Assembly (NCBI GenBank): GCA_021495925.1
Contig: JAKEKT010000075.1
Coordinates: 113,236-177,235 of the forward strand
Length of the DNA stretch: 64,000 nt
Reading direction: 5' to 3'
Origin: Diplodia intermedia
Taxonomy: Eukaryota > Ascomycota > Dothideomycetes > Botryosphaeriales > Botryosphaeriaceae
In this document: one piece after another, positions 46,915 to 57,255 of the stretch
Numbering within the stretch: position 1 is the first letter of the stretch
Layout of the letters: every line of letters starts with the position of its first letter
Notes under the pieces: model-generated
Told to the model about the DNA's origin: nothing
What the model saw: the letters and a program-made list of their open reading frames with translations, nothing else
Database searches by the model: none
Made by a program: the position numbers and the translations under genes

Positions 46915-47878
46915 TCAACTCAACTCCGTCTCGCGGAACCAGTGGCCGCCGTCGTACGCGGTGCCGTCCTCGGCGTGCCACAGCTGGTACTCCCACCGGC
47001 CGTGCGCGTCCAGCCGGCCGCGCCGCACGACGACGACGACGACGCCGCCGACGCCGACCGCCATCATCGTCGCCTCCTCGCCGTCCTGGAACCGGCGCAC
47101 GTCCTCGGCTGAGCCGCGGCGGAGTTGGTGGTGGGGGTGGTGGTGGGGGTGGGGTTTGTTGTTGTTGTTGTTGCTTTTTTCGATGGCTGCGCCACCGCCA
47201 CTGCCGCTGCCGCTGCCGCCGCGGCGGTGGGGGGTGGTGAGGGTTGCGCTGTCGTGGCGCTGCATGGTGGTTGGGGAGGTCTTTTGTTGTTGTTGGTGGT
47301 GGTGGTGGTGGTGCCGCGCTTCCTTGTGGCTTTGGTTTGGTGGTGGTGATGACTGTGGCTGTGGTATTGGTGGCTTGTGAGTGACGGGGGTGCCGTCGTC
47401 GTAGTAGTGAGTTTCAGACGTCAATGTTGCGTCTATTTGAGGCGTTTTCGCGGAGGTAGTAGTAGTAGTAGAAGAAGTAGTGGCAGCAGTAGGGTTTCGA
47501 GCACCCCTAGTCCCAGCAGCCTGACGTTAACAAGATGGTGCAAAGGGGGAAAAAAATTCTGAGAGAGAGGAAAGGTAAAAGAAATAGTCAACAACTGTTG
47601 ACACGCGAGAGAGAAAGACAGTAACAGAACAAACAATTTATTCCACGTTGCGACGTGCTCACGCAACCAAGTTCATCTCACACCGACTGGGGCGAAAAAA
47701 GAAAGCTTTACCTTCCTTGGCCCGACGAGAGGCGGGTCTGATCCTGATCTTGATCCTGCGCCGTCGCGTCGCTCCACTTGTACTCGGCTCGGCCGTCGTC
47801 GGTGTAGCGGTAGCAGTAGTACCGTTGATGCTCGGGCGACCAAATCCAGTCAGAGTAGGACGGCAGCTGTGCGCTCAT
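46915..47878 (-). CDS. Trp/Tyr-rich hypothetical protein with low-complexity middle
   Basis: Two exons, 47878-47712 and 47506-46915, with a 205 bp intron, give 252 residues; the acceptor (GACTAG) was chosen because it is the only one near that keeps frame after the last upstream stop, so the junction is tentative. The N-terminus SDWIWSPEHQRYYCYRYTDDG plus EYKWS matches the aromatic unit of the DUF6590 genes nearby. The middle is disordered, with Thr, His, Gln and Asn runs (HHHHHH, QQQQ, NNNNN), then GVGGVVVVVVRRGRLDAHG. The end WEYQLWHAEDGTAYDGGHWF is again aromatic and may be a second such unit. Function unknown. It sits between the two DUF6590/coiled-coil pairs. Confidence 0.65.
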
Positions 47879-50800
47879 CCTCGAGGGAGGGGAATCAAAA
47901 AGGGGAAGTCACAGACGAGAGACAGGGGGAAGGGTCGAAAGGGGAAAAAAAAAAATCCCCGGAAGCCCGCGGTAATATATCATCACCACGGCAAGCAGCA
48001 CACTGGGGGGTCTGATAAATGGCGAAGAGAAATCCCCCCGATTGCTTTCTCTGCCATTCCCGCCACCCGGGAACCCCCCAAAAGGAAGGCATAATCTTAT
48101 GATATCATTCTTCCCCAAGAATGCTCTTGTACAGCTTCACCGGTCGAAGAGGGGAGCCAGCCACGCGGTTGGTGGATTGAGGGGGCGAGCCGTGTGCAAG
48201 TGCAAGTGCAAGCGCCGCGCCCTCTCAGTTTCGCGCGCGCGAAGCGCACGTCTGGCGATCCGAATTCGTGCGTCGAGCGAGCGCGGGGTGGGCGGCAAAA
48301 AAACAAGCGTCGGCAAGCCCGTAGCGTGTGCGTTTCTTTCTCCTGTGGGTTAGACGTCTTTTCCTTTTCGTCAAACCGCCCCTCTTTCTCTCCCTCTCTC
48401 TTCTACTGCTGCAAATCGGTCGCATTGGTCTTGGTCGGAAAGAGGAGAGGGCGAAGCCGGCGGGGAAAAAAGGCACTATGCTGCACTGCCACTGCCACCG
48501 CCACTGCCACTGCCTCGTTCGACACGGCACGTTTGTGGGGGGAAAGGGAGAATCGAGGAAACAGAAGGCAATGGAAAGCGTGCGCGCTCCCCGCCGCCGC
48601 CAGGGCGATTGGATGGCGGGTGTTTGCTTGTGAAACCTGCTTTGCTCGGATGGCTCCGGGATGCAGCGTTGCGTCACTGCATGCCTGGAAGGCTCTCGTG
48701 CTTCGCGAGCAGTCCCGTTCGGGCCAAGCACGTGCGGCCACGGCTGGGAGAGGCGATCGGTAGTTGCGCTGCCTGCATTGTGCTGCTAAATTCGGTGTAC
48801 CGGCGGCGGAGCAAGGCTGTGTGCGTTGGCATTTAATCCGAGCGTGGCACTGCAAGATCGATCGCTTTCCTCGTGTCTCGCGGGAGTGCCGGCAAACTCG
48901 GGCTCGTTGGTCTTGGGGGAGACGAGCTGCTGCTGCCGCCGCTGCGGTCGACGGGGGGTTGGGCTTTAAGGGAAAACGTGCCCCGTTTGTAGCCTTTACC
49001 GGTGAGCTGCCCGATGTTCTGTTGGCGTGTCCCAGTACATACGTCAGGCTCGCCCTCATCACACGGGTTTATGGCGCGAGTAAGCGGCCCTACCCGCAGG
49101 GCTGATGGCTGCCGCAGCTAACGCGATATGTCATTTCCTCGTCGCCGTCTTCCCTGCAAGCATCCGCCGAGTGCGGGGTCGCAGCTATGACGTATCGTCA
49201 TCTCTGTGGGCTATCGTCAGTTCTCGCCTTCTCCCCTGTCTGATTGGCGTGCCACACCAGCATTCCATCACTTCAATGTTTCATGTGAACACCACGTGGA
49301 CCCAGCGGCAATTGCGCGCAAACATGAAAATTCCATATGCACCATCATTGGCATGTATAGTAGATGATGGTGCTCCACTTCCACGGAAGATGCCCGCGAG
49401 TCAAATCAACGTTAATGAGGTACCGATGGAAGAATGTCAATACAACAAATGCAACAGCGCATGTCTCAATGGAAAGGGAATTGTTACTCATTAATGCGCT
49501 TAATCGATGGCGTCGAGGCATCAGCGTGCAATGGTGCACACGGAAGAGGGCGTGCACTGAGAGAGCCCCTCTCTCGGGTCCAGTCTGGCTCGGAAGCGCC
49601 TACAAAAGGGACCTTGTGTTCAGCCATTCGGGACATGTACAGAGTTGCCGACTCCAGCTCTTATGCAGGAACACCCAGGCAATCACTGTGCTCGGATCGG
49701 GACCATCTATCTCGTGCATTTCCGAACAACCTTCCGAATGCGTACACGGCCTACTTGGGGGCCGTCCGACTTCTTGTAAAACGGTATATCACGTACCATA
49801 TCACCGCCGTGTACCAGGCCTTCCATTAGAAGCAGACTCGGCCTCCGATACCACGGCCGTGACCAGCAAAGCGTCGATCTGACACGGCCTCGGACCAGCA
49901 CCGAGGCCCCCAATCTGCTTATGCGTAGCAGTGAGTCACTTCGTACGAGGGAACGAATCTGCTTGAAACCCCCATCTCTCACTGCATGTTCCAGCGCAAG
50001 GCGTGAAAGGCAAACGACGCTGGCCTCGAACATTTGCCTATTCTTTGATCGATCTTCGATCTGGGGAGCTACTATTGCTTATTCGGGAGGGAGCCGGAGT
50101 GCGTGTGATGATGATGGATGGAGTCACGAGCTGGGCTGAGTTGCTCCGCGGTGAGCCCTCTCAGGATTGGAGTCTTCCAGCGTCCAACCCCGCACTTGCG
50201 ATACAGCGACGCATCGATTGAGGCTCTACCCAGCCAGTGGTTGCCGGCCGAACATGCGCAAGTGGTGTGAGGACGGCGGAGATGGGCAACACATGTACGC
50301 TGCAGCGCCCGCGACACCAATGGGCGGCGCCAACCGCCGGAAAAGCTGATGCCTTGCTCCGACCGTGTCCGCTGCCTTGCGGCGCCGAAGCGAGATCGAT
50401 GGCCGGCCAACTGATGTAGGAATTACTCGACGTCCGGAATCCGGTGTGGCGGGTGCTCCCACGTCAGCACCTTGATCTTCCCTCGCATGGCCCCGGGTCA
50501 GGTGGACATGTTGCGCGTGGGAGACAAAACGGGCGGCTTGGCACCGATGCGGACCCTGCTGGCAGATGATAACGACATATGGCAGGCTAGGCGCAGGCGC
50601 AGCAGCACGTAAGGCTTGCACCGCAGTCCAATAGAGCCCGGACGGCCAGCGCGGCACACTCCACCTTTCTTCCCCACCTCTTTCCAGAACGGCGCCGACA
50701 CTTCATCAGCAGGTGAGTCAAGCCCCCCCGGACAGCAGGTAGCGAGCGTGGGAGGAGGGGGGGTCGGCAATCGCGAAAAGAAGTTGGCTGCGGCCGGGCT

Positions 50801-51724
50801 GTGCAAGCAGGAACAGGGATGGAGATGGCGCAGCCCAATAAGGCTGATCGCTCCGATTCGCACGCGCAGGGAGGAGAGACCAGAGAGTGCCCTCCCCCCC
50901 TCCCCTTTGTGCGACCGCTCTATCTGACGAGCGTCGCGCGCGAGCGTGCCGCGCCTAGCGTCCGCGCCCAGCTACCCGCCCTCCAGGGTTTGGCAAGATC
51001 CCGTCGGGAGCGCACACGTCCTACGCGGAAAAGACACCGCGCGCTGGCACCGGGGCTTGCTGACGTGGACGGCTGCGAATAGCGAACGACTCTCCACTTT
51101 CCCACCGCCGGCGTCGAACCGGGGCGGACTTGAGCGGATATATAGTTTAGGCAGCTGAGAGGCGTCTCTAGTTGAAAGCCTAATCGCGGCCTTTAGGCTT
51201 TTCCTTGCCAACCACCCCCGTCCGCTTTAATTCACGGTGCGCGCAACGTAGATTGCCTGTCCGTGCCGCGAGTATAACGGGACGCGATGCAAGGCGGGCT
51301 GCGAAGAAGGCAGCCACACGGCGGAAAGCAGGCAAGGTTGCGGGCGGCTATCATGAGACGGCTGGCGGCAGCTAGGAGAGATAGCATGGGGCCTCCCGCG
51401 TCGGGATGCAGCGCTGCAGCTTCCCGCGCGGCCCCACCTGACCAGCGGGACGGCCCAGCGGGAAAGACAGGGCCAATAACGCGGCCGCGTGTGGCTTTTT
51501 GGCTTGCTGCGGAGGCCGGGCCAACCTCAGCCTGTAGACCGAAACAGGGGCAGCCGTCGTTAAAAGCGGCGCGGGCGAGGGCGCGGAAAACGTCAGCAGC
51601 AAGCAGTGCGAAAGCTCGTGATATGGGGGGGATCGTGCAGCACGCATGTGAATGCTTTGGACCGTCTTGAGGCTCTTGTTGTACATTGGCAGGGTATCTC
51701 GCAAAGGGACTCGTGTGAAAGAAA
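47879..51724. other. 3.8 kb without a supported gene
   Basis: Short frames only. It includes purine and pyrimidine tracts, an imperfect CACTGC repeat near 48484-48512 and a GTGCAA repeat near 48196-48212. No tRNA, rRNA or mobile-element motif was found. Confidence 0.5.
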
Positions 51725-53455
51725 CTAACTCCAATCAACCGAAACGCCTTCCTGGGATGCATCTTCGCGGCCCTCCGACTCGACGTTCACATAGTCGTCC
51801 TCCTCTTCGCTCGCCGCCGGCTCTTCATTCGCCGCGTCGGTGGACCAAACACGCTTGAGCTGATCCCACCAGTCCTTCTCGTCCAGGCCGTCCAGGTCGT
51901 CCACTCGCAGCTGCGCCTTGGCCAGCGCCTTATGGAGCAGGGAGCCCTTCAGGGAGTCCATGATCCATTGGCTGACATGAGACCGGATACTTTGCCAGCG
52001 TGGCTCCACGCCTGCCAGATCCGACTCGCTCCTTGGCCGCCGCACTGGCCCCTTGGAATTCGGGGGCTGGAGAAAGCGAGGCTGGCGCCTAACAGGCTCC
52101 GACGCCCGTCTGCCGTCGTCAGCTCGAGCGTCCTTGAGAATGTCCATGTGCGGTCGCACGGCCTCCCAAAGCTGCTGTCTATGTTTCGCCGAAGGATCGG
52201 CAGGAACAGCACTAGACTCGTCCTCCGGATCGGTCTGGTCGCCCGGGTGAGCATCTTTCAAGCTGTAGCTTGCAAGTTCCTGCTGGATCTCCGAGGTGGC
52301 CGCACTGGACGGCGAATCCGGAACTGGAAAGACCGGCTCCGTGAACGGGAAATCCGGGCTGGTGGCGGGCTGGGGGTCAGGTTCGACTTCGTTCTCGCGG
52401 GCCGGAACTATTCTCAATTCCTCGATGTCTTCAATCAGGTTGCCGACGATATCACCTTCGTTCTTGGTCCATTGCAGCTCCAAGACGTCGTACCGCCGCT
52501 CTTCTTGGTCGTAGTCTTCCTCGTTGACCCCAAGCTCATCGTGGGCCCTCTCAACCTCGTCGTAGAGCTCGAAGATGGCCGCATAATCCGGCGGGTTGGC
52601 ATTCAGGCATAGCTTGCGAAGCTCACTGATAAGGCCGGCTTGGACGTTGCGAGTTTTGATGCGCTTCTCCCGAAGCTCCTGCCGTTTCGTTTGCAAATTC
52701 TGGCGCTCCGTCAGGGCCTGTTCCCTTCTCTCGTGGTGGTCTTCCTGTTGGTCTCGTGCCTCCTCCAGGAGGTTCATAAAGCTGCGAAGACGTCCCGGCG
52801 ACAAATAGGGCATATCAGGGGTTCCATAGTTCGGAGGGTAGTTCGGCGGTTGCGAAAGGGGCGATGGATGTGTGGAGGACGAAGATGGTGGGCGTGGAAT
52901 GGAAGAAGGCGGAGGCGGGGGGATGAGATGCGGCGGTAATATCCGCAGCTTGGAGTGATTGGGAACTGTGGCCGGCACAGCAAAGCCTGGGTAAAGAGGA
53001 GGCGGGGGTGGAGGTGGAGGAGGAGGAGGAGGAGGAGGTGATGGTTGTCGTTCTGGCTGAGGTTGCTTCTGAGACACAGCAGTTCCATTCTGCTCGGAAG
53101 AAATTTCCGACTTGGCATCATACTGGTGGAATGATATCGAGTCCTGCAGGCCCGGTTCATCCGGAAAAGACACGCTGATTTTGGGGACATCAACCGAACG
53201 ACAAGGGGATCCACCGGCATTCCGAGTCGAGGGGGATTCGCTGGCTTCATCTCCAGTCTGTCCATTCACCAGCGGCGGGCTCACATCCATCTGGTGGGGC
53301 GGCTTCTCTGTTAGGTGCATGTGGGCTCCGTTCGGTCTGTTGTTGCATGAGATGTCCGAGAGCTGGTGATGGCGGTCGGAAGTCACGGACAAGCTGTCTT
53401 TGCGCTCGAGATTGTTGAGACACACCAGATCCGGGCCCTCGTGAGCGTGAGGCAT
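51725..53455 (-). CDS. coiled-coil hypothetical protein B
   Basis: 576 residues in one frame from the ATG at 53455; a CTTAG just before it could be an acceptor, so a short upstream exon is possible. The first 230 residues are disordered with long Pro runs (a PPPP tract of about 14) and a second Pro/Ser stretch. A charged helical block follows from about 235: LRSFMNLLEEARDQQEDHH, then REQALTERQNLQTKRQELRE and YDEVERAHDELGVNEEDYDQ. After an acidic linker come a folded C-terminal part with WQSIRSHVSQWIMDSLKGS and an acidic end. The block order and the SQWI motif recall the protein at 43.98-45.37 kb. It is head to head with DUF6590 copy 2, 640 bp apart. No known function. Confidence 0.75.
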   Translation of the reverse strand: MPHAHEGPDLVCLNNLERKDSLSVTSDRHHQLSDISCNNRPNGAHMHLTEKPPHQMDVSPPLVNGQTGDEASESPSTRNAGGSPCRSVDVPKISVSFPDEPGLQDSISFHQYDAKSEISSEQNGTAVSQKQPQPERQPSPPPPPPPPPPPPPPLYPGFAVPATVPNHSKLRILPPHLIPPPPPSSIPRPPSSSSTHPSPLSQPPNYPPNYGTPDMPYLSPGRLRSFMNLLEEARDQQEDHHERREQALTERQNLQTKRQELREKRIKTRNVQAGLISELRKLCLNANPPDYAAIFELYDEVERAHDELGVNEEDYDQEERRYDVLELQWTKNEGDIVGNLIEDIEELRIVPARENEVEPDPQPATSPDFPFTEPVFPVPDSPSSAATSEIQQELASYSLKDAHPGDQTDPEDESSAVPADPSAKHRQQLWEAVRPHMDILKDARADDGRRASEPVRRQPRFLQPPNSKGPVRRPRSESDLAGVEPRWQSIRSHVSQWIMDSLKGSLLHKALAKAQLRVDDLDGLDEKDWWDQLKRVWSTDAANEEPAASEEEDDYVNVESEGREDASQEGVSVDWS

Positions 53456-54095
53456 GTCTAAGGCAAGTAGTTAGCCCAGCGGAAATCTTGTTTGGCGCAG
53501 CCATGTCGCTTGCCGTAACCTAAAGGTTTGGGTTGAACTGGCAGGCATCCTGACTCTGACTTGCATAACGAAGCCGCCGGCATGGGGGAGAGTCTCGCGC
53601 ATTTTTCTCCGAGGACAACAGCGCGCCGTCGAAGACAGAGAGGCCAGGGGTATGTATGTCTGCAACATCCGCGTGCGCCATTAAATACGTGGCTGCATTC
53701 CAGGGGCCGGGAGATACCTGCCTCCCGGCGGCAAGGTGTGCGACAGCACTGACGCACGCACCCATGGCACAGCATGCCTTGCTTAAAGCGGCAGCAGCTT
53801 CGGCTAGCAGGCGCCGTATCACCCTTGGCCGTCGATCGCCAGTACCACGCTGCCGAACCCACGATGCGGGGACCGCGCCTTTGGCGTTCATGCACGCTGT
53901 GATTGAGCCGTGGACAGACCCTCTATCGCAGGATCAGCGGTGCCGCGATGACAGATGGAGAGCAGCTCAGCGGGGGCTTAGTGCGGCTCTGCGACGAGCG
54001 GTCGACAGTCGAAGAGGGAGAGGGGTATATTAGCTAGCTGCGCATGCAAGCTGCTCTGCGTCCCCGAGCACCGAGCCACAGGCCAGTCGTCGACA
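53456..54095. promoter_or_regulatory. divergent promoter, coiled-coil B / DUF6590 copy 2
   Basis: 640 bp between head-to-head genes. A TATA-like GGTATATTA at about 54025-54033 lies about 65 bp before the DUF6590 ATG. Confidence 0.45.
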
Positions 54096-55150
54096 ATGAA
54101 CCAGAACACCGAGTGGGTGTGGCACGCCGAGGCGAAGAACTACTACAGGCACCATTACGACGGTGGCACGTCCTCCTATAGCCTCGCTATTGTGCCATGT
54201 TGCTGACAGCCCCGTAGCAAATTGGCACACCATATGGGCTGACCAGTAAGCTGGCCCCCATTCCTTTGCTCTCTCCCTGCTGATCCATTGGCGTAGAGAT
54301 CAGAGCGCTTCCCGCAACCTCGTCCGACGCGACTCCCTCGCGCCTTCCGTCCCGTCCGGTACGAGCATCCGGCCCACGCAGCGCAACGAAACCACTGATT
54401 CAGCGTAGATATCCAGGGCGCGGCGGCCGGCGGACTTGGGGAAACCATCCGTGGGAATGAAGAGGGCATCGATTCCGAATCTCTGGATCCTGGTTTGTCT
54501 GCATCACCCCGTGTCCCGTGGATCCGCTGATCGTGCTTCGCAGGCTACATGATTCAGCATCGGAGGTTCTTCACCCAAGGCCGCGTACGTTGTGCACCTC
54601 GTGTCCACCGCAGCTTTTACTGACTTCCTCCAGATGTTCTCTATCCTTTTCACCGAGCCATGTGGAGAAAACGCAACCGCAGGCCCGACCACTAGACGCG
54701 TCGACAACATCTCAACCGTCATGTTCAACCAGCGCGTCTTCAGTAACATCCGGCGCTTCATTGTTGTGAAGGAAGGGAGAGGTTTCGCCTACGCCTGGTG
54801 AGTCTCCCTGCACTAACCCACAGTGGCCCTCAAGACTAAACCGACGCAGCCCGGTTTCCACCTATGGAGGACGTGCAACGACCAAACCTGGGCTGGAACC
54901 ACAACAACATGCCATTGTCTACATCACCGGCTCGCAGCCCCAGTACGTGCCCAACGAGCAGCGCTTACAGAAGGCACCGATCCCCATCATCCCTGCTGAG
55001 GGATCCATGACACTGAGCGGGGCCTCTCGCGTTAACTTTGCCATTCACCATCCCATTCAACATAACGTCAAAGTCAAAGATCTGGGCACTGTCCATCATG
55101 ACTACATTCCTACCCTCATCTCGTACGCAAAAATGGAATCTGGCTGGTGA
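54096..55150 (+). CDS. DUF6590-domain protein, copy 2
   Basis: 248 residues in seven small exons: 54096-54162, 54218-54245, 54297-54358, 54409-54492, 54544-54584, 54634-54797 and 54850-55150; introns are 49-55 bp and all phases agree. The N-terminus WVWHAEAKNYYRHHYD plus WHTIWAD is the aromatic unit seen in copy 1. GLGETIRGNEEGIDSESLDPG precedes the domain. DUF6590 (about 80-248) reads YMIQHRRFFTQGR, then MFSILFTEP, RRFIVVKEGRGFAYAC, PVSTYGGRATTKPG and QHNVKVKDLG, ending ESGW. The last exons match those at the end of the fused gene at 57.3-60.3 kb, with 41 and 301 nt exons identical in length, so one arose from the other. Function unknown. Confidence 0.85.
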
Positions 55151-55600
55151 AAGGATGCCTCGAGACAAGGCTGCAACTCGCTGAATACGTTTTCATTACC
55201 ACTCTCCGGGGGGGAATGCGCAATATCACAGTAAACAATCACTGCTCTCTTTCCTCAGTTTAGTCGACATCTTCTCTCCAACCTCCTACCTGATACGATC
55301 ATATCTACACAGACTGTTGACTTTTTATCATAATTCTCCACTTCATTCCATGTGGTGCACAACTTCAGCGAGGTTTCACCTTTTTTGTATTCTCCGATAA
55401 GCTTCTCCTTCGAATTAATGACATGACATCTACGACGTAAATACCTTTACTTGTGTATGATGACTGCCGTGATACAGTGATCAAGTACGGAAGCTCCAGA
55501 GGTGCAACAACATGGGAAAGTAAAATTGGCGTGATGCTTGACCAAATTGATGTCCTCTTGCTCTTGCTTCTGCCCCCAAAGAAAAGCCTCATATCCCCTG
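55151..55600. other. convergent 3' flanks
   Basis: 450 bp between converging genes, T-rich around 55320-55390. Nothing else seen. Confidence 0.5.
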
Positions 55601-56894
55601 CTATGCTCTTGCCGCATAATACACCTGGATGATGCCAGTGATGGCGGATATCATTCCAAACACCGCGGTCACCATGAGGACGGTCATGGCCAGCCAAAAG
55701 TTCGTCCACTGGACTCCGTTACGCCTGTCAAACCACCACGCCTTGAAGCCCCGGGGCTCGGCGTTATCAAACGCTTCGGCAATGGCGACGAGTCGCCGTT
55801 GCCAGAATCTGAACGAATCGATCTCACGGCCACGAGGGCCCAGAGATCGCGTTGTGGCTGTGCCATCGAGAACTCCGTTGGCACGTTTACGTGCTTGTTG
55901 GTACCAGCGCTTGCTCTGGACGTCAAACGGAGGGAGGAGAAGTGCAAGCGTCCGGCGGGTTTCTTCTGCCAAGCCGTCGGGAAGAATCGAACTGAGTGAT
56001 GTTTAGCGAGCTACAAAGGTATTGGCGCTGGGCGTATGCTCACTGCTGCTCGTCATTCTTCTCATGCAGATCCAGAACGGTTGCAAAGTGGTACAAAACA
56101 ATGGTCATGGTCTCTTCGTCAAAGGCAAGGTGGTTCTTCAGGCTGCTCGTCCACATGATCTGGAATCCTCCTATGCGCTCCAGGTTGTAGACATTCAGGT
56201 CCTTTGGGAACTGCTCACCTCTGACGACTGGCGGAAGTGGACTCGTCTCGAAGTTCGCGTCGAGGACCTGCGCCAGACTCATGTGATTTGGCCAGTCAAT
56301 GTGCCAACGTCCGACTCCCAGGAAAATGTCGGAGTTGGATGGACCCATGTAGATCATGAGCCAAAGTCCGACGGTAAGCTCGATTGCGTTGTCCACTTCT
56401 TCTTGCGTCGTAGATTGATAACGCATTGGCAGGGGTGTTTTCGTATCACCGAGCCCTACTTTGCCGCTCACCGACACCCCTCCCTTGATAGCAGGAAAGA
56501 GTCTCAGCACTTCTGGGGAGTCTCGCCTTTGATCCTTGCAACTGGTAAGGTGTTGCACCAAATCCAAAAAATCGCGGTAAGTGTCGATTGCGACGTTTTG
56601 CTTCGGGGCTGACCATAGATTGATCTCTTTTTGAAAATGAGCAAAATATGCAACCAATCCCGTTTCAGAGGCTGTTGACGAGGCCAGGGGAAGCCCCCAA
56701 AGTCTACATGCAATCTTCTTTTGCAGTGATTCCTTGATTGCTCCGTTTTCTGCGTAGCGGAGTAATGGTTCGTCCAGCTCTGTATCATTGATTGGAGTCG
56801 TTTCTGCACTGAGTCGTGGTTCAGTCACGCCCTTTCCTAGAGATGGAAGTATTTACTGAGCCAACTGATTCGTGTCAAAGTCTCTTTCTGCCAT
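55601..56894 (-). CDS. membrane-anchored hypothetical protein
   Basis: 397 residues in three exons: 56894-56857, 56808-56044 and 55991-55601, with introns of 48 and 52 bp. The first intron is needed because a TAA lies in frame just after MAERDFDTNQLA; the GTAAAT donor, CTGAC branch and CTCAG acceptor restore the frame to HAETTPIND. The bulk is soluble and not recognised. The end is a pattern common in Pezizomycotina proteins: FRFWQRRLVAIAEAFDNAEP, then WWFDRRNGVQWTNFW and one membrane helix (AMTVLMVTAVFGMISAITGI), leaving a short tail VYYAARA. Such proteins are probably tail-anchored or single-pass and often lie near fungal NLR-like or ankyrin genes; here the ankyrin gene is divergent from it, 361 bp away. 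Confidence 0.8.
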
Positions 56895-57255
56895 GATCGT
56901 GGTTTGCTGCCTCTGGTGTTCGAAAGAGACTCAACTTCATGTAAGAATAAGCAGTGGCAACAACTGATGCGGCTGAAACAAGTTAAGAGCCAAAAAATGC
57001 TCACCGGTCGCCATGCAAGTAGGCTGTGTCTTCTGCGACTAATCGCAACCGAGCGGGGCTGTGTGCAGCAATCAGGCAGCAAGGCTGATTACCTGAGCAT
57101 GCCATTGCGGGGCAAGGCTGAACCTCTGAAGTGATCCTCTGGCCCCATCGACCAGACCTCAACAAAACATGACCAACTTGCAAACGAGCGCTCTTGTTAC
57201 CTGAACCCACAAACCTGGATATACTTTCGCTATCGCGGAAACGTCCTTGCCACGC
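56895..57255. promoter_or_regulatory. divergent promoter, membrane protein / ankyrin-DUF6590 gene
   Basis: 361 bp between two start codons. No motif is claimed. Confidence 0.4.

Noticed and set aside
51097..51175. B-box-like GGTTCGACGCC on the minus strand suggesting a tRNA
   Set aside because: The T-stem is only four pairs, and no matching 5' acceptor or A box lies within 120 nt upstream on that strand.
55976..56000. GTTCGATTC on the minus strand resembling a B box
   Set aside because: It is the start of the third exon of the membrane-anchored protein, and no tRNA arms surround it.
56837..57082. 81-codon minus-strand frame upstream of the membrane protein gene
   Set aside because: In a different frame from the first exon at 56894-56857, which explains the start better.
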